Positions 1-5,589 of a stretch of DNA of 7,085 bases are shown here, one piece after another. Under the pieces are notes generated by a model. That model was not told where the DNA came from. It saw only the letters and a list, made by a program, of their open reading frames with translations, and searched no databases. The DNA lies in contig CALKMY010000147.1 of NCBI GenBank assembly GCA_938091275.1, forward strand, positions 1 through 7,085, written 5' to 3'. Position numbers and translations under genes: made by a program. This stretch comes from Candidatus Nanopelagicales bacterium (GTDB lineage Bacteria; Actinomycetota; Actinomycetes; S36-B12). Each line of letters starts with the position of its first letter. Position 1 is the stretch's first letter.

Positions 1-444
1 CACCCCGGGATGGACGCTCGCGACGTTCTTCGTCCACTTCGCTCCGAGCACATTGGCGAATCCAGCTCGAGAGTTTGCTTCGTGGATGACCAAGGGAGTG
101 CGCGTCAGCCACGCAGCCGCGTAGCCGGGCACAGCTGCGTAACCCCCGAAGCCCACCACCACGTCCGCCGATACCGCCCGCAGATGGGCCGCGGCCTGCC
201 ACACACCCTCGATGGTCAAGAACGGGAAGGCGACCGCGCTCGCAGAGAGGCGTCGAGGAAAAGGCTGCGCGGTGGTTGCCACCAACGGGTACCCACGCGC
301 GGCCACGAGTTCGCCTTCAAGGCCCCGGCTGCCACCGATAAAGGAGATAGCGGTTGTGGGATCACGTTGCACGAGAGCGTCCGCCGTTGTGAGGGCGGGT
401 TCGAGGTGACCGGCTGTGCCACCGGCCGCGAAGACCACGTGCAT
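1..444 (-). CDS. murG: MurG, lipid II synthase (UDP-GlcNAc transferase), N-terminal part, 3' end outside window
   Basis: MurG transfers GlcNAc from UDP-GlcNAc to lipid I on the cytoplasmic face of the membrane, giving lipid II. The frame is open from an ATG at 444 to the left edge, giving 148 residues of a protein that is usually about 350-390 long. What is visible is the N-terminal acceptor-binding domain: the glycine-rich loop GGTAGH at residues 8-13 followed by LEPAL, the GFGGYAAVPGYAAAWL segment at about 98-113, and PLVIHEAN at 117-124 with RAGFAN after it. The GGTAGHxEPAL version is the one usual in actinobacterial MurG. The ATG puts the loop at the normal distance from the N-terminus, so the start is well supported although no Shine-Dalgarno sequence precedes it. 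It follows ftsW by 12 bases, the usual dcw order. The UDP-GlcNAc-binding C-terminal domain lies outside the window. Confidence 0.96.
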   Translation of the reverse strand, partial: MHVVFAAGGTAGHLEPALTTADALVQRDPTTAISFIGGSRGLEGELVAARGYPLVATTAQPFPRRLSASAVAFPFLTIEGVWQAAAHLRAVSADVVVGFGGYAAVPGYAAAWLTRTPLVIHEANSRAGFANVLGAKWTKNVASVHPGV

Positions 445-456
445 GGCGACGGACCG

Positions 457-1683
457 CTATCGGCGCCGAAGGGCCTGGGCCGTGCTGCGTCGTCGCAACG
501 CACGTCGGGCACCGGGTTCTTGACGAGCAAAGGCCATGAGCATGCCGATGGCTGTCAGGGTCGGAATCAGCGATGACCCTCCGTACGAGACCAGCGGGAG
601 GGTCACCCCGGCCACGGGAAGAAGCCCGAGGACTCCGCCGATGTTCACTACGGCCTGCACCACGATCCACGCCCCGACCCCGGCGGCGGCGTAGCGAACG
701 AAGGAATCATCGGTGTTCCGGCTCAGACGAAAGACCGCGAAGGCCAGCAGTGAGAACAACGCCAACACGATCAACGTCCCCAGGAGCCCGAGCTCTTCGC
801 CAATCACGGGATAGATGAAGTCTGTGTGGGCCTCCGGCAACGTCCCCCACTTTTCTCGGCTGGCACCGAGCCCCACGCCCCAGAAGCCACCGGTGCCGAG
901 CGCGTATTGCCCTTGGGTGACTTGCCAACCGAATCCCAGTCGATCTGAGCCGGGATCAAGCCAGGACAGGATGCGGTCCATGCGGTACGGGGCCGCCAAC
1001 GAAAGAATCCACACTCCCACGGCTCCCACCGCAGCGAAGACGGCGAAAACCCGCAGTGGCGCGCCGGCGGCGAAGAGGATGCCCGCGAGGATGGCTCCCA
1101 GCATCACCGTGTTCCCGAAGTCACCCTCGGCGAGAACCAACACCATCATCACGGCTGCTACCGGAACGATGGGGATGAGTAGGCCACGCCAGGTGTCGAG
1201 TCGGCGAGACCGCCGCGAGAGAACTTCTGCGCCCCAGACCACCAACGCGAGTTTCGCGATTTCACTCGGCTGGAGCCTGAACGGGCCGAAGATCTCGATC
1301 CAGTTGCGTTGTCCGGCGACTTCGACGCCGATGATGAGGACGGCCACCAGCAATCCGAAAGCGACGAGCAGCAACGGCCACGCGAAGGCACGCCAGAACT
1401 GCACGGATGTTCGGGCCGCAAAGAACATCGCAACGACGCCGAGAAGTGCGAAGAAGGCCTGGCGTTGCGCGAGGGTGTAGGGAGATCCGAAGACGCGGAC
1501 GCTTTCGATACTTGATGCCGACATCACCATGATCAGGCCGAGAAGAAGCAAGAGCAATGCCGAACCCATCAGCAGGTAATACGCGCTCAGGGGGTGACGG
1601 GCGAGCAGTGCCAGCGGGGAGATTGATCCGCCCTCGCCAGGGCTCGCGGATCGCTCGGATAGCTCCGGCGTCTGACTGCTCAT
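457..1683 (-). CDS. ftsW: FtsW, SEDS-family septal peptidoglycan glycosyltransferase
   Basis: FtsW polymerises lipid II into glycan strands at the septum, working with a class B penicillin-binding protein (FtsI). The 408-residue product has a hydrophilic N-terminal tail of about 30 residues, then some ten hydrophobic segments. SEDS signatures seen are GQRNWI (124-129), LQPSEIAKLALV (137-148), the loop with GFGWQVTQGQYALGTGGFWGVGLG (250-273), LPEAHTDFIYPVIGEELGLLG (282-302) and LPLVSYGGSSLI (362-373). Asp288 in HTDFI aligns with the catalytic aspartate known in E. coli FtsW (D297). The length and the mur-gene context fit FtsW better than RodA, though the two families share these motifs. The C-terminus (386-408) is an arginine-rich tail with nine Arg. 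The ATG overlaps the murD stop (ATGA); only a weak AGGG (1693-1696) precedes it, so translation is probably coupled to murD. Confidence 0.96.
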   Translation of the reverse strand: MSSQTPELSERSASPGEGGSISPLALLARHPLSAYYLLMGSALLLLLLGLIMVMSASSIESVRVFGSPYTLAQRQAFFALLGVVAMFFAARTSVQFWRAFAWPLLLVAFGLLVAVLIIGVEVAGQRNWIEIFGPFRLQPSEIAKLALVVWGAEVLSRRSRRLDTWRGLLIPIVPVAAVMMVLVLAEGDFGNTVMLGAILAGILFAAGAPLRVFAVFAAVGAVGVWILSLAAPYRMDRILSWLDPGSDRLGFGWQVTQGQYALGTGGFWGVGLGASREKWGTLPEAHTDFIYPVIGEELGLLGTLIVLALFSLLAFAVFRLSRNTDDSFVRYAAAGVGAWIVVQAVVNIGGVLGLLPVAGVTLPLVSYGGSSLIPTLTAIGMLMAFARQEPGARRALRRRSTAQALRRR

Positions 1684-3122
1684 GACGGCGAGCCCTGCTG
1701 CAGCACAGCATCAGCGAAGGCACGTCCACGTTCGGTGTAGTCGGTGAACATGTCCCACGAGGCGCACCCGGGGGCGAGGAGAACGACGTCACCAGGTCGG
1801 GCGAGCCCGGCAGCTGCATCAATAACCTCACCCATCACACTAGTTTCGTTGCGTTCCACGACGATTACCGGAACATCGGGTGCGTGTCGGGCCAAAGCGT
1901 CGCGGATTACCCCCGCGTCGCGCCCCATCAGGACCACCCCTCGGAGCCGATCGTGGATCTCGACCACCAAATCGTCGAATTCCTGCCCCTTCGCCACACC
2001 ACCTGCGACCCATACAACCGACGGGTACGCCAGAAGCGACGTCTTCGCCGCATGGGTGTTGGTCGCCTTGGAGTCGTCCACGTATTTGACTCCTGAGAAC
2101 TCGCCAACCTCGGCTATCCGGTGCGGAGCTGGCTGGAAGTCACGAAGTCCTGCCCGAACCGCGCTCGGATGCACCCCGTAGGACCTCGCAAGCGCTGATG
2201 CTGCCAGCGCATTGGCGATGTTGTGGGGAGCCTGAGGCCGAACATCGTTGGTGCTCGCTAGTTCGAGGGCTGCATCTCGGCGCTGGTCGAGGTAGGCCCG
2301 ATCGACCAGCATGTCGTCCACGACTCCGACCATTCCGACGTCGGGAACTCCGAGCGTGAAACCGATGGCCCGACAACCCTCGATCACGTCCGCGCGTTCG
2401 ACCATTCCCCGCGTCACGTCATTGTCGACCGAATAGATCGCGGAGTGGCGTGTGTGTCGGTAGATGCGTTCCTTGGTGTTGACGTACTGCTCGACGGAAC
2501 CGAAATGATCGATGTGATCATCCGCGATGTTCAAGCATACGGCCGACCAGGGGCTCATCGATGTCACGAACGGGAGTTGCGGCGCGCCTACTTCCACCGC
2601 AATGACCTCGACATCGTCGTGCATGATCACGTCGACAAGAGGAACACCGATATTTCCTGCCGATACCGCCCGGGCTCCTGATGCCGCGAGCATCGACTCC
2701 AGCATCAGTGTCACCGTTGTTTTTCCGTTGGTTCCGGTTACGCACAGCCAAGGGGCATCTGTCGGACCGCGGCGAAGCCGCCACGCCAGTTCCAGTTCTC
2801 CCCAGATCGGAATCTCGCGAGCCAGCGCCGGGGCTATCACCGGCGCGGACGGTCGTATCCCCGGTGACACGACCACCAAATCGCTGTCGAGCGGCAAGTC
2901 AGCAGCCTCACCGAACCGAATGACAGCACCCAGCGATCCGAGTACTTCTGCTCGTTCCTGGTGAATATCCCCCGGTGATTCGTCCACGATGGTGACCGAT
3001 GCACCAAGTTGCATCAATGCGTCAGCACACGAGTAGCCGGCGACTCCCAGCCCAACAACACAGACGGACAGGTCAGACCATTGCGAATCTCGCTGCAGTG
3101 CACTCACCCGGTGCTCGGTCAC
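1680..3122 (-). CDS. murD: MurD, UDP-MurNAc-L-alanine:D-glutamate ligase
   Basis: MurD is the cytoplasmic Mur ligase that adds D-glutamate to UDP-MurNAc-L-Ala using ATP (EC 6.3.2.9). I choose the GTG at 3120-3122 (480 residues). An in-frame ATG at 3188 would overlap mraY by 70 bases and add 22 residues unlike the family, whereas the GTG makes a 4-base GTGA overlap with the mraY stop. Numbered from this GTG, one sees the Rossmann start VVGLGVAGYS (22-31), VVSPGI (84-89), the P-loop GTNGKTT (130-136), NIADDHIDHFGS with a Mg-site His at 203, the expected carbamylated Lys at 217, PHNIANALAA (299-308), DDSKATN (349-355, Lys352) and the D-Glu site region LAPGCASWDMFTDYTERGRAF (449-469, Ser455 and Phe459). 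The motif usually read as ELSSFQL is EVGAPQL here (177-183); the Glu is kept but the rest is unusual. All other hallmarks are intact, so I expect a working enzyme. Confidence 0.95.
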   Translation of the reverse strand: MTEHRVSALQRDSQWSDLSVCVVGLGVAGYSCADALMQLGASVTIVDESPGDIHQERAEVLGSLGAVIRFGEAADLPLDSDLVVVSPGIRPSAPVIAPALAREIPIWGELELAWRLRRGPTDAPWLCVTGTNGKTTVTLMLESMLAASGARAVSAGNIGVPLVDVIMHDDVEVIAVEVGAPQLPFVTSMSPWSAVCLNIADDHIDHFGSVEQYVNTKERIYRHTRHSAIYSVDNDVTRGMVERADVIEGCRAIGFTLGVPDVGMVGVVDDMLVDRAYLDQRRDAALELASTNDVRPQAPHNIANALAASALARSYGVHPSAVRAGLRDFQPAPHRIAEVGEFSGVKYVDDSKATNTHAAKTSLLAYPSVVWVAGGVAKGQEFDDLVVEIHDRLRGVVLMGRDAGVIRDALARHAPDVPVIVVERNETSVMGEVIDAAAGLARPGDVVLLAPGCASWDMFTDYTERGRAFADAVLQQGSPS

Positions 3123-4186
3123 GCACGTACCCACTCGGCGTAGAAGAGCGTCAATCCCGCTCCGATGCACAGCCCCTGAACGATCCACAACCTCACGACG
3201 ATTTGAATCTCAGGCCAGCCGATCATCTCGAAATGGTGGTGCAACGGGGCCATGCGAAATACCCGGCGCCCGGTGAGGCGGAAGGAACCCACCTGCAAGA
3301 TGACCGACACCGTGGTGATCAAGAAAAGCCCGGCGATGAAGGGCAGGAGCAACTCGGTACGACTGAGAATGGCTAACCCGGCGATGCCTCCGCCGAGGGC
3401 GAGAGATCCGGTATCGCCCATAAAGATCCGCGCCGGCGCTGTGTTCCACCACAGGAATCCGAAGCACGCTCCCGCGGCGGACGCCGCAACGATTCCGAGG
3501 TCCAAGGGATTCTGTGTGGTGTAACAGAATTCGGAATCAACGAACGAACAGTTCTGTCCATACTGCCAAATTGCGAGCAGGACATACGCCAGGAAGCTCA
3601 TCACCGATGCTCCGACGGCCAACCCGTCGAGTCCGTCCGTCAGGTTCACGCCATTGGTAGTGGCGGTGATCAGGAACCACACCCACACCAGAAACAACCC
3701 CAGGGGGAGAACCAGCGGGGTATCGCGCACGAAGGAAACCGCCATGGATGCCGCGGTCTCGCCATCGGCATCGGGGAACTGGACCGACAGGTACGCGAAT
3801 GTGAAAGCGACCAGGGCCTGCCCGATCAACTTGGTTCTCGCTCGCAGACCCGTGCTGCGCTGTTTGAAGATTTTCAAGTAGTCGTCGGCGAGGCCGACCA
3901 AGCCCAATCCCACCATTAAGAAGAGCACCAGCAATCCGGAAGTACTGACCGGCCGCCACGTCAGCAGGTGCGTGCCGAAATACCCTGCGAGTACCGCGAG
4001 AATGATGGCCACGCCACCCATGGACGGCGTACCCACCTTCGATTCATGATCGGGGTAGGCCTCATTTTCGGTGCTGACGCGAATCGCCTGGGCGTGACCT
4101 CGTCGGGAAAGGAGTTTGATCAGAATCGGCGTTCCCACCAACGACACAACCGATGCGATCGCAAGGGCGATGACCACAAGTCTCAT
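3119..4186 (-). CDS. mraY: MraY, phospho-N-acetylmuramoyl-pentapeptide transferase (lipid I synthase)
   Basis: MraY is the integral membrane enzyme that transfers phospho-MurNAc-pentapeptide from the UDP form to undecaprenyl phosphate, making lipid I (EC 2.7.8.13). The 355 residues match the family length and contain about ten membrane segments. Family motifs are KVGTPSMGG (50-58), the Asp pair in LVGLADDYLK (Asp101, Asp102), NGVNLTDGLDGLA (178-190), FLWWNTAPARIFMGDTGSLALGG (244-266, with Asn248 and the essential Asp258), and the HHH motif in MAPLHHHFEMIGW (312-324, His316-318). The loop near 210-224 has two cysteines before NPLDLGIV, as in other actinobacterial MraY. The start ATG overlaps the murF stop (ATGA) and has a strong ribosome site 6 bases upstream. 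Its stop overlaps the murD GTG. MraY is the membrane target of several nucleoside antibiotics. Confidence 0.97.
   Translation of the reverse strand: MRLVVIALAIASVVSLVGTPILIKLLSRRGHAQAIRVSTENEAYPDHESKVGTPSMGGVAIILAVLAGYFGTHLLTWRPVSTSGLLVLFLMVGLGLVGLADDYLKIFKQRSTGLRARTKLIGQALVAFTFAYLSVQFPDADGETAASMAVSFVRDTPLVLPLGLFLVWVWFLITATTNGVNLTDGLDGLAVGASVMSFLAYVLLAIWQYGQNCSFVDSEFCYTTQNPLDLGIVAASAAGACFGFLWWNTAPARIFMGDTGSLALGGGIAGLAILSRTELLLPFIAGLFLITTVSVILQVGSFRLTGRRVFRMAPLHHHFEMIGWPEIQIVVRLWIVQGLCIGAGLTLFYAEWVRA
3130..3136 (-). promoter_or_regulatory. Weak ribosome binding site of murD
   Basis: Minus-strand GAGTGGG lies in the last codons of mraY, 7 bases before the GTG at 3122. It is only a partial Shine-Dalgarno match, so murD probably depends on ribosomes finishing mraY at the GTGA overlap. 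A second in-frame GTG at 3107 is possible but lacks the overlap. Confidence 0.45.
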
Positions 4187-5589
4187 CGGTCACTCCCCTG
4201 CGTCGTCGAGTCGCTATTTAGAAGATGCATCGGCACCCGCTCCATTCCTACCGCGCGAGAGGCCTTTACGAGGACGACATCCCCGGACTCGAGTTGCTCG
4301 TCCAACAGATCGATCGCTGCCTGCGGATCCTCCACCCAGACCGATTCGTCCCCCCACGACCCTTCGTTGCTCGCCGCCAGGTGCATCACCTTGGTGCCGG
4401 GTCCCACGCACACCAGGCGGGAGATGTCGAGGCGCACTGCCAGCCGTCCGATCGCATCGTGCTCGTCGGTAGACCTGTCACCCAACTCCAACATCTCGCC
4501 CAAAACCGCCCACGTTCTGCCGGACCCCTGCATCGCGCGCAACGTCTTGAGTGCAGCGCGGACAGAATCAGGGTTGGCGTTGTAGGCATCGTTGATCACG
4601 GTGATGCCACGCGTCGACGTTTGGACATCCATGCGCCAGCGACTTCGGGCCTGGGCACTGCTCAATGCTCGCGCAATGTCCTGACCCGACATACCGCACG
4701 AGACACCGACCGCCGCGGCCGCCAGGGCGGCCGAGACAAAGTGTTCGCCATGCAGCAAGAGCTGCACGGCGACGCTATCTTCCCCGGGCACCGTCAGGTC
4801 GAACGAGGCTCGCCCCTGATTGTCGAGCTGGACACCTGTGGCACGGATTCCAGCAGATTCGCCCTCGCCGAACCACACCACGGGAGCATCCGATTGCTCG
4901 CCCATGGCGCTGACCGCAAAGTCGTCACAATTCAGCACGGCGACATCGTCTGCAGACAGGGCCCTCACCAACTCTGATTTTGCGTGCGCGATCTCCTCGG
5001 GACCGTTCATCATTCCCACATGCGCGAGCCCCACATTCAGAACGACCCCGATGTCCGGCTCTGCCATCTCAGCGAGATATCCAATGTGCCCAATCCCCCG
5101 CATCCCCATCTCGAGCACCAGATAATCCGTCGATGGGTCTGCCTCGAGGATGGTCAGCGGAACGCCGACTTCGGTATTAAAGGAGCCGCGGGCCGCGACC
5201 ACAGCGCCGGGCAGAACGTCGGCGATCAGGTCCTTGGTTGTGGTCTTGCCTGAGGAACCCGTGACGGCGATCACCGTCGCGGAGAGCTCGTGCGTGCGGT
5301 ACCAATGCGCCAGCCGCCCCAATGCCTCCAACGAGTTGTCCGTGACCAAACAGGGGACACCGGCAATATCGCGATTCGAAATGATCGCCACCGCGCCGGC
5401 CGCGATCGCCTCCGCCGCGAAATCGTGTCCGTCGACCCGCTCTCCCTCCAAGGCGCAGAAGACGTCACCGGGTCTGATGTCCCGAGAATCGACCGCAACT
5501 CCGGTTGCCTGAATTCCCGTCGTATCGAGAGCAGCATTGACCGACGCGTTAATCACAGAGGCGAGGACATCGACAGGGAGCGTCTTCAC
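4183..5589 (-). CDS. murF: MurF, UDP-MurNAc-tripeptide:D-alanyl-D-alanine ligase
   Basis: MurF completes the cytoplasmic precursor by adding D-Ala-D-Ala to UDP-MurNAc-tripeptide with ATP (EC 6.3.2.10). I place the start at the GTG at 5587-5589 (468 residues): it forms a GTGA overlap with the murE stop and has GGGGAGGGG 6 bases upstream. The in-frame ATG at 5682 would add 31 Arg-rich residues read from inside murE and unlike MurF. From the GTG, the N-terminal domain has GVAVDSRDIRPGDVFCALEG (30-49); the central domain has the P-loop TGSSGKTTTKD (110-120), GSFNTEVGVPLTIL (135-148), EMGMRGIGHI (160-169), NVGLAHVG (185-192) and the expected carbamylated Lys204 in HAKSEL; the C-terminal domain has NDAYNANPDS (333-342), VLGEMLELGDRS (362-373) and LVKASRAVGMERV (440-452). 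All are in family order. It sits between murE and mraY, the normal dcw position. Confidence 0.96.
   Translation of the reverse strand: MKTLPVDVLASVINASVNAALDTTGIQATGVAVDSRDIRPGDVFCALEGERVDGHDFAAEAIAAGAVAIISNRDIAGVPCLVTDNSLEALGRLAHWYRTHELSATVIAVTGSSGKTTTKDLIADVLPGAVVAARGSFNTEVGVPLTILEADPSTDYLVLEMGMRGIGHIGYLAEMAEPDIGVVLNVGLAHVGMMNGPEEIAHAKSELVRALSADDVAVLNCDDFAVSAMGEQSDAPVVWFGEGESAGIRATGVQLDNQGRASFDLTVPGEDSVAVQLLLHGEHFVSAALAAAAVGVSCGMSGQDIARALSSAQARSRWRMDVQTSTRGITVINDAYNANPDSVRAALKTLRAMQGSGRTWAVLGEMLELGDRSTDEHDAIGRLAVRLDISRLVCVGPGTKVMHLAASNEGSWGDESVWVEDPQAAIDLLDEQLESGDVVLVKASRAVGMERVPMHLLNSDSTTQGSDR
4193..4199 (-). promoter_or_regulatory. Ribosome binding site of mraY
   Basis: Minus-strand AGGGGAG lies inside the last codons of murF, 6 bases before the mraY ATG at 4186. 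Its spacing and match to the anti-Shine-Dalgarno sequence are good, so mraY can be initiated independently as well as by coupling to murF termination. Confidence 0.8.

Noticed and set aside
406..423. Apparent change of GGTGGH to GGTAGH in the MurG glycine loop
   Set aside because: Ala at this position is normal in actinobacterial MurG (GGTAGHxEPA), so it is a taxonomic marker and not an anomaly.
10..576. Plus-strand open frame of 188 residues
   Set aside because: It lies opposite murG and the end of ftsW, has a low-complexity Arg/Gly/His-rich composition and no recognisable motif. It is a GC-rich shadow frame.
815..1480. Plus-strand open frame of 221 residues
   Set aside because: It is antisense to the membrane segments of ftsW. 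It is rich in Ser, Thr, Pro and Ala as expected from reading such codons in reverse.
1262..1831. Minus-strand open frame of 189 residues spanning the murD-ftsW junction
   Set aside because: It is out of frame with both genes, both of which are intact across this junction, so it cannot be a separate gene or a frameshifted part.
3123..3188. N-terminal extension of murD to the ATG at 3188
   Set aside because: It would overlap mraY by 70 bases and adds residues unlike MurD. The GTG at 3122 gives a 4-base overlap and a family-like length.
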